Below the pieces are notes generated by a model that saw only the letters and a list, made by a program, of their open reading frames with translations, was not told the origin of the DNA and ran no database searches. Below are positions 21,203-31,869 of a stretch of DNA of 55,672 nt, piece after piece (the first letter of the stretch is position 1; every line of letters begins with the position of its first letter). Made by a program: the position numbers and the translations under genes. The DNA is taken from the NCBI GenBank assembly GCA_040143965.1, contig JASJQH010006887.1:1-55672 (forward strand), in the 5' to 3' direction. The DNA is from Basidiobolus ranarum (taxonomy: Eukaryota > Basidiobolomycota > Basidiobolomycetes > Basidiobolales).

Positions 21203-23227
21203 TTAGTGAGACTTGACTGGCTCTTCTGTAGCTTCAACTTTTTGTTCAACCTCTGCTACTTCCTCGGGGGCCTCAGTTATGACTTCGGGTGAGGTGCTGG
21301 ATGAAGCGACTTCAGTGGTGCTTGAAGAGCTCTTGGATCCAGTGTTAGAACGAAGCATGAAAGTCATTCTCTTGAATAAAGTAGGCTTCTTGGCCTTATC
21401 TTCATTAGTATCAGCATGTTCAGCAGCTTCAACATTTTCCGAGTCAGCAGTAGGTTCTGCGGTTTGTTCAGCAGCAACAGGCTCTTCGGTAGCAGCTACC
21501 TGTTCAACAGCTTCTTCAGTAGTAGCTTCAGCAACAGGCTCGGGTTGGGCTTCAGGGACTGAAGTAGATTCAACCTCTGCAACTTCTGGGGCAACTTGCT
21601 CAGGAGTTTCGACAGCTTCAACAGCTACGGGCTCCTCAGCATTAACAGCCTCAGTTGCTTCTTCAACAGCAGCAACATGGGATTCGGAATTCTTGGATTT
21701 CTTGGAGCGGAACATGTTAGATAATGTACGCTTGATTGGGGAACCTGGGGCTTCAGCGACATTCTCAGTAGAAACTGCTTGGGTGGCAGCCTCAGCGGGA
21801 GCTTCAACTTCTTCAGTGGTCTCAGCGACAACTTCAGGAGATTCAACTTCAGCAACGGCAGCTTCAACTACAGCTTCAGTTTCGACAGGCTCTGAAGCTT
21901 CAACAGCAGTAACATCAACAAGAGCCTCAGCCTCTACTGGAGCTTCAGTAGCCTCAGCAGATTCTTCGTCTTTCTTGTGACTCTTGAAGAACTTTGGAAT
22001 ACCGAAGGACATAGGACGAGATGGCTTATGTTCAGCTTCTGGTTCCTCAGCCTTGACTTCAACTACTTCAGCGGCTTCTTCAGCATTTGCTACTTCCTCC
22101 ACCTGTTCAGCTGGCACATCCTCAACTGGAGTCTCTGGGACAACTTCAGCCTGAGCTTCAACTACTTCCTTGGACTCAGCTGATTCCTCAGCGACTGGTA
22201 CAACCTCAATGCTAGAATCGGAAGTTTTTTCGGATTTCTTGATCAACGACTTTAAACCACCGAATACAGATCTACGTTTGGGTGCTTCTTCAACATTTTC
22301 AGAAACTACAGCTGATTCTTCAACTACAGAAACTTCTGGTTCAGCGGATGCTTCCACAGCTTCAGTCTCTGGAGCAGCAGCAGCAACAGGGGTAGGTTCA
22401 TTCTCCTTCTCATTATCAGAACCAGAAAGGACTTCACTATCGGACAAAATTCCGGTGGGGATGGTTGAAGCGCTCTTGGAGTTGAAGGCTTGACGAGTAA
22501 CTAACCTCTCATAAGCTTCCTTATATTGAGAAGTCTCAGTTACATTGGATAAAGTAGCAAGAGAATCTAATTTTTGTTGAATGGTATGGACCCATTGTTT
22601 AGCCTCATCGGAGCTAGGAGCAGCAAGGATGTAATCTCTAGCATTGGTTTTGACACAGAATGCATGAGGTTTACTGGCCTTAGCGGTAGCAACAGACTGC
22701 ACATCCTCAAGATTGATAACACCCAAAGGAACCTCAACATGGTCAGGGTTATTAGATTTGAAATAGAACATCAAACCTTCACCACTGACAGTAGCGGTAG
22801 CAATATTATGGAAAAGTGATTTGTTGACTCTTTCAAATTCTTCCTTAGGTGCTGAGGTAGCCTTTAAGCTCTTCTTAGAGACCAAACGTAACTGTGCCAA
22901 TGCAAATGGTTCACTACGGAAACCAAAGTAACGATTTTTCCAAAGTCTCAAGGGTTTTAATCCTCTCTTTTGTAAGTACCCATGTTGAATGGTTGATACT
23001 TCTTCAACAACAGCTGGTTCTTCCGCAGCTTCTACTGGAGCTGAGGGCTCTTCTTGAGCGGCCTCTGCCTCTACAGCAGGTTCTTCAGGGGTGGCTTGGG
23101 ATTCGATGGTAGCCTCAGTTTCAGGGGCCTCTACAGTTTCGGATGAAACAGGGACTGAAACTTCGGGAACATCTTCCTTCTCAACGGGTAAAGAGATTTG
23201 AGTAGCGGATTCGACAGCGGTGGCCAT
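21203..23227 (-). CDS. PH-domain protein with acidic low-complexity tail
   Basis: Single coding exon, 674 residues. An acidic Ala/Glu/Val/Pro-rich leader (1-78) precedes a pleckstrin-homology domain (about 81-218: HGYLQKRGLKPLRLWKNRYF ... VPLGVINLEDV ... KQWVHTIQQKL). The rest is E/A/V-rich, probably disordered, and interrupted by four short basic Ser/Thr motifs: KRRSVFGGLKSLIKKSEK, KPSRPMSFGIPKFFKSHKK, SPIKRTLSNMFRSKKSKN and KPTLFKRMTFMLRS. The RRS, RPMS and KRTLS parts resemble AGC-kinase sites. The layout resembles fission-yeast Meu6-like PH proteins; that assignment is tentative. It probably sits at a membrane through PH and basic motifs. Third-position bias toward A/T on the minus strand supports this strand over the serine-rich plus-strand shadow. 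Confidence 0.9.
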   Translation of the reverse strand: MATAVESATQISLPVEKEDVPEVSVPVSSETVEAPETEATIESQATPEEPAVEAEAAQEEPSAPVEAAEEPAVVEEVSTIQHGYLQKRGLKPLRLWKNRYFGFRSEPFALAQLRLVSKKSLKATSAPKEEFERVNKSLFHNIATATVSGEGLMFYFKSNNPDHVEVPLGVINLEDVQSVATAKASKPHAFCVKTNARDYILAAPSSDEAKQWVHTIQQKLDSLATLSNVTETSQYKEAYERLVTRQAFNSKSASTIPTGILSDSEVLSGSDNEKENEPTPVAAAAPETEAVEASAEPEVSVVEESAVVSENVEEAPKRRSVFGGLKSLIKKSEKTSDSSIEVVPVAEESAESKEVVEAQAEVVPETPVEDVPAEQVEEVANAEEAAEVVEVKAEEPEAEHKPSRPMSFGIPKFFKSHKKDEESAEATEAPVEAEALVDVTAVEASEPVETEAVVEAAVAEVESPEVVAETTEEVEAPAEAATQAVSTENVAEAPGSPIKRTLSNMFRSKKSKNSESHVAAVEEATEAVNAEEPVAVEAVETPEQVAPEVAEVESTSVPEAQPEPVAEATTEEAVEQVAATEEPVAAEQTAEPTADSENVEAAEHADTNEDKAKKPTLFKRMTFMLRSNTGSKSSSSTTEVASSSTSPEVITEAPEEVAEVEQKVEATEEPVKSH

Positions 23228-23245
23228 TTTTATTAATGAATTAGT

Positions 23246-23302
23246 CTGTCAAATGGGAAAGTTAGTAACGGTCTATAATATAGAGAAGAGACTTGCACTC
23301 AC
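23246..23302 (-). other. 5'-UTR intron of the PH-domain gene
   Basis: Reading the minus strand: donor GTGAGTG, a perfect TACTAAC branch site (23261-23267), and a TTTGACAG acceptor, 57 bp in all. It ends 18 bp before the ATG at 23227. All three signals match fungal introns. Confidence 0.7.
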
Positions 23303-23442
23303 CTAAGTAAAGAGGGTTATGTAAACAAGTTTAAAGAGTAGTTAAATGGGTTAACTGGGATATTTGCTATTACAATATCGTAGAATGAGCAGAAAGGCTA
23401 TAAACAGAGGGGGTTTGAGTTAGAAGAGGGGGCAGTGGCAGG

Positions 23443-23450
23443 TTTTTATA
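23443..23450 (-). promoter_or_regulatory. Probable TATA box of the PH-domain gene
   Basis: TATAAAAA on the minus strand, about 140 bp upstream of the 5'-UTR intron donor. With the 5'-UTR intron this suggests a strongly expressed gene, which is inference. Confidence 0.5.
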
Positions 23451-23810
23451 CTTCAGCACACATTCCATTTACCAATCAGTACCAAGGGGAGTAAGGGAAT
23501 AAAGGACGTAGGGGTGCCTCATAACTTGTGAACCGGTTGTAATACATGCAATATAATTATCTAACTAACAATGAATGTCATCTATTTCCCTTATCTAATG
23601 ATTGAGAGATGTCTCCTGTACGATTCCAGTCCGATATGTGTTCATTACATGAACTTTTAAATGTGGTTTTCCTAATTCAAGAAAGAAGTAAATTTCCAAC
23701 GTGACACGTACAGAATTATGAGCATAAATCCAATTATTTTGGATGGCCAAGAAAGCTAGTGATATACCTGCATACTGACTTTGCTCAACGGGTTTTCATC
23801 AAGGAAATGA

Positions 23811-24023
23811 ATGGATTGATTGTGTATCTCATACTTTGTATTTCATACTTGATGGATTGAATTGATTTATAGCTGCATTGACTTATAGCTGAATTGATTT
23901 ATAACGGAGTTGAACTGACCATGGAATTGAATTGAATTGACGGTGTATCTGATAACTGAATCGAATTGAATGGACTGTGTATCTTATAATTGACTCGCAT
24001 ACTTGTATTGAATGGGCTATGTA
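23811..24023. repeat. Degenerate AT-rich tandem repeat
   Basis: Loose repeats of gaattga(t/c) steps with three longer similar blocks of the form attgactgtgtatct(t/g)ata near 23815, 23940 and 23970. Imperfect minisatellite-like sequence in the PH / lectin divergent spacer. Confidence 0.5.
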
Positions 24024-24560
24024 CTCTGGTGCTTCATAAGTAGAAGACTGCGAAACAGTTGAAACCCTATTGCCAATGTACCAAATCTAGCCATAACAAT
24101 TTGTCCTCGCCAATCAGACAGGAATGATGATCGCTTGTAGCATGAGGATCACTTTACTACATCATTTTTTCATTTAACCGGTGTAACCAGGTATAACCCG
24201 TATCACAACAACAAGTATTCAATTTATGTTTGCCAAAGTAGTCTCTGAACTGGCGCTCATCACGTGAGTCATAAGCATTATTGATAAACAGTGGACCTGT
24301 CTTTACATTTTCTTCTCTACGGCTAAGAGCGGGACAAGCAACTACCACAATAACAGCACAATCATGAATTGAGTGAAAGGATCTAACTCTGAGCGTGGCT
24401 TCTAATTTTTGACCTGGATACGAGACGATCTGTTATTTTTCCAAAAGAAATTGACCAATCAATGTTGACCAACAGGTATGACAAGATATATGATGGTAGA
24501 GGGTTCCAAGTGTATGCTAACACAAACTTGGGCTACCCGTAAACAGTTGCTTAGTTGATC

Positions 24561-26033
24561 ATGTTTAGTAAAGGTTTCTTTACCAGTGTGTTTGCTCTCG
24601 CAACATGTTTGTTATCTATTTCTGCGGAAGAAGAGAGTAAAGTTTACTTATCTTCCCATTCTTTAAACAAGCCGTATATTGGTAAAGTATTTCTAGCTCG
24701 TTGATTTTCGCGGTTTATGGTGAATTGTTGGGAAAAAGTTCTTCAAAATTAACCACAAGTTATTTCTATAGATGAGAAAATGCGTTCGAAAAACTTTGAG
24801 TTTGGAGGCGATACCGTTGTTCATACATTCAAAGGCATTGAGTTAACTGGAGATCTTACCAGTAGAGCTGGTTGGTTGTGGAGTAAACATGTTAGTTTTT
24901 CAGTTACAATATAGCCGGGTATCTTCTCCCATTTGTATACACTTGGGTTGACACTTTAGGGAATTTTCTAGGCTTTACCAACCATGTCATGGGAAGTTGA
25001 GTTTGAGTTTAAAGTGCACGGTGAGGGTAGAAGGATCTCTGGAGATGGTTTCGCTTTCTGGGCCACCACGAACGATCCTGAAACTGGTATGTATTGGTTT
25101 AAAATGATTTTCATGGTCGAGTGCTGTTATTAATCGCGGTTATTAGGGGATGTTTTTGGCAGTGTGAATAATTTCAACGGATTAGGGGTTTTCTTCGATA
25201 CTTATGCTAACTCCCAGCACGATGTAAGTGATCAGGGTCTAAGACTCACCACTGCAACTGCCAGCTAGAACTGATATCATTTGTATTGTAGCATTATTTC
25301 CCATATGTCAGTGCCATGATTGGTGATGGTAAAACTCCCTACAATGTTGAGAAGGATGGAGAACCCACTAAACTCGGTGGTTGCGAGGTAACATCCATAT
25401 ATCAGAAGAAGTACATTGATTTCCCTCAATAACTTGCATGTTAATTCGTCTGTAGGCCAATTTCCGTAATAGACAATTACCAACCAAGGCTTTGGTCAGA
25501 TACATTCAAAAGAAACATATCCAGGTAAGAAAGCTAGCGAAAAGACGGTCGAGGATAGTTTATAGTTTGTTGATGGATTTGTCCCAAATCTAGGTGAAGC
25601 TTTTACTCAACGAAGAAGGAACATGGGTCGATTGTATCTCACTTGACCATGTTTCTCTACCCAACATTGTTTACCTTGGCTTCAGTGCTCATACTGGGGA
25701 AGTTTCTGGTAGGATTTTTGAATGAATTCTTCAATTGACTTTCATTAACCCTTGCATCCCGTTTGTTCTCCTGATTAGATGCTCATGAAATCATTAGTAT
25801 TACATCCCATGGTCTCAGAAATATGGTAAGAGTGCGACACCAAAAACAAACGTTTGTTAGAGCTACTAGCTAATCACACATCTCAGACTGTCCCATCCAG
25901 CATGCCTCGCCCAAGACAAATCTCGGTTGATGAATCTTTCGGATATTTCTGGAAATTGATGGCTATTGTTGTTGTTGGTGGATTGATCTACCTCATCTAT
26001 CGCAAGAATCAACAAAATCATAAGCGTTTCTAG
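24561..26033 (+). CDS. L-type lectin cargo receptor (VIP36/ERGIC-53 family)
   Basis: Luminal leguminous-type lectin that carries mannose glycoproteins between ER and Golgi. Nine exons: 24561-24681, 24772-24890, 24972-25086, 25147-25223, 25292-25387, 25456-25524, 25594-25708, 25779-25825, 25887-26033; 301 residues. A signal peptide (1-21, ..ATCLLSISA) is followed by the lectin domain (about 38-260): SGDGFAFWATTNDPETGDVF, FNGLGVFFDTYANSQHD with Ca/mannose ligand positions, and a cysteine pair (GGCEANFRN / WVDCISL). A membrane segment (YFWKLMAIVVVGGLIYLIY) ends the protein with cytosolic RKNQQNHKRF. The short tail and absence of a long coiled coil favour VIP36/VIPL over ERGIC-53/Emp47 types. Confidence 0.94.
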
Positions 26034-26537
26034 ATCTTCCACTTACATTTCCCCTGTTTAAAATTAGATTTGTTGATCAGAAAAGCATCGATTTTGTTCC
26101 AGAAAACTGGCGATCTTGGCATAGAAAATTTTGACGATAATAAATATATCCACCACGTTCGGTCTAGATCGATCTTATCTAGTGAATGCGAATCAAGGAA
26201 TCAGTGCATCAATGGCGTGTATACTTCCTCCAACACATGTACAGTCGCAAGAGTGTGCTAATCATACAAAGCATTTAATAATTATGTACGGTTGAGCAAC
26301 ATAAAATCTCATTTACTAAAAAGGAGGGGATTTTTTTTTGGAAAACAGAAAAGTTCCGTTTCTCAATATGGATTATAAGGGAAGTGGAATAGAGAGGTTT
26401 CGAATGGGATTTCTAATCGACAGATAAATATGTGAAACCGATTAGTAACGAATAAAAGTAACGAGTGTATGAAGGTTATGAAGAAATAAAGCTATGTAAG
26501 CGTAATGTGTTGGATACGTGCGAATGAGGGAATTTAT
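26034..26537. other. Convergent intergenic region
   Basis: 504 bp between the 3' ends of the lectin and transportin genes. AT-rich with a T9 run near 26331. No gene seen. Confidence 0.5.
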
Positions 26538-29445
26538 CTAAACACCATATCTCTCCTGAAGCTTTTGTCTAATGGTAGGAGGGAACGTGGATACGTAGTT
26601 ATCCCAGTTAGCACCGATCATTTGTTTGAATCCAACAAAGATCTTCCCGAACATTTCATTTAACTCTTGGGAAGGTGTGTTCCAGTTGGTGGCGGCGTCA
26701 CAGAAGTAAACAAAACTCTTGGCAGCCCCATTAGGGTTGGCCTGGATCATCGCGCACGCACCTCGGAAAGCCGAGTCTTTCTCCGCATTATCACGAATGC
26801 CTCTCAATGCTTTGCACCAGCTCTCAAGGAACATCTCGAGGTGAGGAGCAAGCATTTCAGGACAGACAAGACCAAGACGACCGATGGCGATGGCTGCGTT
26901 CTCCAATAAGGTACGTGGGGTTTGCTCATTGTTAACAATGGGCAAAAGACGTTCCAGAAGTGGATTGACATAGCTTTGCATCTCGGCGCCACATTGAAGG
27001 GCAATTTCACCAGCAGCCCAGGCAGCGTTGTTGCATACACTGATGTGCTCTGATTGAGGGTCAATTTGGTTGATCAATTCAGGCATGAGTTGACCCAAGT
27101 GAGGTTTTAAGTGAGCGAAGCATGAGATGGCGAGATCACCAAGAAGAGCATAAGCAGATTGTCTAACTTCGGCTGAAGCATCTTGCATACAGACACCCAA
27201 CAAAGGAAGAAGAGGGGGGTTACTATTGGCAACGAGGCTTTCAACGCTAGTGTTCAACCCTTGGACCAGACCACTTAAGAGATCCAAAGCAACAATCATG
27301 AAATCCTTGTCGGGCAATTCCATTGTAGGGTTTTGGTGATACATTTGAGTTTGCACTAAGGTGTTGTTGACCAAATGGACACAACGTTGGTATACAGGTG
27401 GTGCGAATGGAGCGAATCCTACTTCCAAGGCAGCAGCAACTGAAGACAAACATTCGAGAAGTGGGAAAAGATCTCTATCATCATCTCCAACTGATTGCCA
27501 CTTCTCAATCAAAGGTGGCATCAACACGTCAATGTACTCCTTTTTGTTGAGCGCGCTACCAACCGAATCAGCAAGGGTACCGATAGCATCGTAGAGAATC
27601 AACAAATTCTTTTGTTGATATTTCTGGAAGGCAAAGATAAGATTGCGAAGAATAGGCTCCAGATAAGGAATAAGTTCTTCACAGGCCTCTTCCTCTAAAG
27701 TAGCAAAGGCACTGCAACCAGCTTCTTGGACACGTTTGTTATTGTCAAGAACCATACGAAGCAATCCTTCCAACAATGGCTCGAAGTATTTGGAACGATC
27801 TTCAGGTTGGGCAGGGAAAACACACCATCTGGCGTATCTACCCAAAGTCCAACAAGTAATGGATCTAACAAGGGGCTTAGGGTCGTTTAAGCTTTGAAGA
27901 AGGAATGGAACCAAATCAGGAAGATGGGGCTCGATACCAGACATACAGCCTTCGGCAATAGCTCCCAAAGCCAAAATACCGCATTCTTTATGCTTCCATT
28001 CAGCATGGAATAATTGGCTTTTAAGTAAAGGAAGAAGGGTATCCAACATCTCATTACCGTAAACGGTGGAAAGAACGTCTAAGGCAGCGGCTGAGCATTT
28101 ACGTAAGTTCCATTCGGAATAGATATCATCTTCATCCTCATCCCAGTCTTCGTCATCAGTTTCATCATCCTCATCCTCATCGCGGGTGGCAACAGGATTG
28201 GCAGGGTCGGTGTGCTCAAACTCATGAGTCTTAGCGCGATGATGGCGAGGTTTGATATCTTGCTCGTTATCAGGGACATTAGCATCATCTTCGTCACCAC
28301 CTAAAGCCATAATATCCATTTCACTGTAGACCATTCCCTTAAGCAAAACAGGAATGACTTTAGGAAGGTATGGGCGTAAATGCTCACGAAGTTCATCTTG
28401 CTCAGCAAAAGCAAGCCAGAACTCACAAGCCTCTAGAGAGACATTCTCATCGTCATCTTGAGTAGAGAACAACATATACTCGACAAGACTTGGCAATTCA
28501 GGGAGAAGTTTATCCGGGCGAGTCTCGAGAAGCATAACAAGAGCTTGGCAAACGTTCTTACGTACTTCAGGTGCGTGATCAGTGGCTCTCTTGAACAACG
28601 CAGCGACGAAAGCGTCAATATGAGCAAAGAGTGATTGGGAGCGCATCAAAATAAATTGATTAATACAAGAGAGAGCATACACACGGATCTTCAGCTCAGG
28701 TGCATCGAAATAGGTGATGATTTTAGGAATCATGTAGTCCAAAGGACGAGTTCCATTAATATCTTGATCGAGTTCACGAGAAGAATCTTCGCAGATCTTT
28801 TGAAGTGCACCGAAAGAGCCCTAAAAGATTGGCGTATAATCATGATTAACGGCAGGTAATACGCAACTTGAACATCATAACAGACTTACCTCTACAACAT
28901 TCTTATCAGGGTGGTCAAGGAGCTCCATTAATCTTTGAAGAACCTGAGGCCATGTGGAAAGACCACCGCGGGACACAATAGTCGTAATTACAGTACCAAT
29001 AGTACCTCTGACCATATGATCTGGGTCACCAATAGCTTGAAGGGAGAGTGCTTTGATATATTCCAGAACTTGGGGGGCAATGTCCATGAAATGAATGCGC
29101 ACATTATTCTTTAGTAAAAGACCAGCAATAGCACGAATGGAAGCTTCCTCTTGGGGCATTTGGGTCAAAATGTAAATAAGATAGTTATTATAGTCTGGAA
29201 TTTTGTTAAAAGAGTCCAGTTTCTACATAAGAACAAAGAAAATAAATTTAGAATAAGAATAAACAAAATGTACAGTTAGACAGAAAAGGATGATGGCTCT
29301 GCCTGATGATATATAGAGCAAAGATGAGTATGACAATGAGGTTTACCTGTTGCACCATAGTCTGAACCTCATTATTAGAAGAGATAGAATCTCTTAGAAG
29401 CTGCAAGAGCTGAATGAGATCTTCCTGTCGAGGAGTCCAGTTCAT
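26538..29445 (-). CDS. KAP104: Transportin (karyopherin beta-2), PY-NLS import receptor
   Basis: Imports hnRNP-type cargo with PY nuclear signals; cargo is released by Ran-GTP. Three exons (29347-29445, 28890-29222, 26538-28820) give 904 residues; human TNPO1 has 898 and yeast Kap104 918. The protein is built of HEAT repeats throughout, with [19 protein letters not shown] near the N-terminus, as in importin-beta proteins. The long acidic loop of HEAT 8, used for Ran-triggered cargo release, lies at about 319-377 (EDDAN..., [19 protein letters not shown]). Next comes [18 protein letters not shown], hallmark of transportin rather than importin-beta1. The C-terminal end [10 protein letters not shown] also matches the family. 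The stop is TAG. Confidence 0.95.
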
Positions 29446-30241
29446 CTTTATTTCTATATAAAACCCACTAAAATATAAGTTAACCAGTGACTACATCGTA
29501 GAGACAGAATAGTAGTCCAAACGACATTGGGAGGGGCGTAAATGTCGCAATGTGTTTGTTTGTAAAGGAAGAATACTTACAATAGAGGAAAATAGAAAAA
29601 TGAAAAAAAATGACAAGACGGTCAATAGATAAACAATATACACTAATGACCTTGAGGTTGGTCAGGCTGAAAATTTAGTGGCCTTACGTTGTTTAGTGTA
29701 ATCTCGGGGTCACCCCGAATTTTTCAATGATTCTACATATCTGTTATTCTTTTTTTCTCTAAAAAAAAGAAAAAGTCGAACTTGTAATAGAAATTCTCGA
29801 AAACACACCAAACACTCGGAATCCTCCAAATCCCAAAATTAAATACCTATATTTATGTTGAAACGTCAGAGGGTATGCTGGAATGTGGATTAGGACGTAG
29901 GTTGGATGCAAAGTAATCAGCTTATAATCGTCGACAATTGGTTCATTTTAGCCAATACTCCACTCCACAGCCTCATCCCTAATTCAAAACCGATTCTTAA
30001 ACAGGAACTTAACCGGAGATTCGGTTGATGTCGCTGCTATTGCGGCATTATGTTGGAATAGTTTGGAGATAGAGGCATAGATCACAGTAATGGAGGGGAA
30101 TAGTTTGGAGGGGAAGGGTTAGAGAGATGAAATACGGTAATGGAGTGGAAGTAATGTAAAATAGGATGTTTATTCAATGGGATAATGAAATATTAAGATG
30201 TTATATTTCAATATGTGCAAATGCATAAAGGTTGGATGTAC
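29446..30241. other. Intergenic region, no supported gene
   Basis: 796 bp between the transportin start and the COA1 stop, both minus strand. Contains a T-run facing an A-run near 29747-29775 (possible small hairpin) and otherwise unremarkable AT-rich sequence. The transportin promoter should lie on the left side. Confidence 0.5.
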
Positions 30242-30843
30242 TTATTCGAAAACCGGCTCTCCTTTCAAGGGAATTTTGCCTCGCTCGGTAGTAAGCGAGA
30301 AATCTAAAACTTCCCAGTCATCGCCACGTCTTCTTGAGGCAAAGTGAGCACGACCCGTGTCTAGATTCAAAGGATAGCTTAGAAATGACATAGATAGGAA
30401 AGATGTTATAACATAAAGAGCATACCTTTATCTCCTTTGATCCAAAAGGACACATTTACTCTTCCCTTAAGGTGATTTACATCACCACTAATCCAAGCCC
30501 AGTTATCACGGAACTTGATATTATTTCCAAGAATCTCTTGCACATCAGGGTCATGGCGTAGAGTGAACAAAGTACTATCCACAACACTGGTATGTAACCT
30601 GTGATGGTTGAATGCCAAGGCAGTACCAACCACCCAAAGTGACAAACCAAGGACACCAAAAGTCACATTTCTAGATGTTTTTGAGACTGGTTCTGGAAGT
30701 TCACGCTCAATGGCCAAAGGAATCTTTTTGGCTCCTGGTGACTTGGAAACCACAGTAGTCTCAAAGCGACGAAGAACTTGGTTAGAGGAGCACCCTCTCA
30801 GGCCGAAGGGGCGGCATTTACTCATGATACGGAGAGAATTCAT
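30242..30843 (-). CDS. COA1: Cytochrome c oxidase assembly factor COA1
   Basis: Inner-membrane protein needed early in Cox1 maturation (Shy1/Mss51 pathway in yeast); related to TIM21. Two exons (30426-30843, 30242-30360) give 178 residues. The N-terminus is basic and acid-free (mitochondrial targeting), one membrane span lies at about 60-78 (VTFGVLGLSLWVVGTALAF), and the intermembrane-space domain has the COA1 blocks DPDVQEILGNNIKFRDNWAW, KGRVNVSFWIKG and a C-terminal RGDDWEVLDF. A second in-frame ATG six codons later (30825) is a possible alternative start. Yeast Coa1 is 197 residues. Confidence 0.9.
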
Positions 30844-31869
30844 TGTGTGTTTATTCAGTTATGACTCGGGCTATAGAAAGACTGGTAGTGTTGAAAGGAT
30901 AAATTTATTGACCTTTTGTTTTTATGTTTCCAGTCTAGGCTTATTCTTGGGTTATTGGAAGAAGGCTATTTGTCCAAGATAATTACACTACAAATTCAAT
31001 AATGGTGCCAAAGGGAGCCAAATTTTTCATACTAAACGCGACTTATCGTCATCACATGAATGAATTATTTGGATTAAATTGATGATTAAATAGACGCACA
31101 TGAAGATATTGTTTGATTAAGCTGATGATTAAAGATGACATAAATAAAGAGGTTGAGCCTCCTCGTAAAAGGATGCCCATATCCGTTTCCGGCATTCATC
31201 TGACCTGACGAGTGGGCAAGTCCAGCGAATGCACGAAAACGAGTTCACAGTGTTGATACTGTTCAACAAAATCTAAAAAGTAGGATAGAGATGAGAAAAG
31301 TGGGTAGTCTTTAATCACCTACAATATACTTTTAGAGTACAAGGTAATCCACTAGTACTCCAAGAGTATTTATATTGTGTGACCTGAGGTCCCGAATATT
31401 CTGCATGCTTTGCAATATCCAATCATTTAAAGTCGATGATTAACAAGTCAAATTCGATCACTCTAGAAAATATACCCAGTGTAAAAAAAATCATAAATTA
31501 TCTGATTTCTAGAGGCCAGAAGGTTCGCGTTTCAACCTAGAGCAACTGGTTTAAAAATCAGATAAGTTAATGATAAGATTTGTATAGAAGATATCTGATT
31601 TGATTGAATGACTGGATTTAATAATGTAATTTTGCAAATATGTGGATTATATGTGTAACTCGAACAATAATGGGGTGATATGGAGGGTTTCAAGGGGTTG
31701 AGCGAGTGGAGAATGTGAAGTCTTGTAAAGAACTAATGTACAATGTGATGGAAGTTCATAGAGATAGTCAGGGTGTGATTCGGACTTTACAAACAACCAA
31801 GGGTGCATCTATTCTCACTCCATACTAATGGAAATATATAACAAGGTTTCGAAATATGAATGTGTTGGC
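30844..31869. other. Intergenic region, no supported gene
   Basis: About 1 kb between the COA1 start and the HSC20 stop, both minus strand. A near-direct repeat of (g/t)attaa(a/g)(t/c)tgatgattaaa occurs at 31073-31088 and 31116-31131. No gene, tRNA or element recognised. Confidence 0.5.

Larger units (their letters stand above)
23228..24560. other. Divergent intergenic region PH gene / lectin gene
   Basis: 1.3 kb. The left part has the 5'-UTR intron and TATA box of the PH gene and a degenerate repeat. A minus-strand frame at 24157-24429 is open for 90 residues after an AACAG acceptor-like site and ends HRLNEKMM-TAG; I recognise no family and no convincing upstream exon, so it is not called. 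The right end should hold the lectin promoter. Confidence 0.4.

Noticed and set aside
21213-22493. Long serine/threonine/alanine-rich plus-strand ORFs
   Set aside because: They are antisense shadows of the E/A/V-rich PH-domain protein, whose domain is clear on the minus strand.
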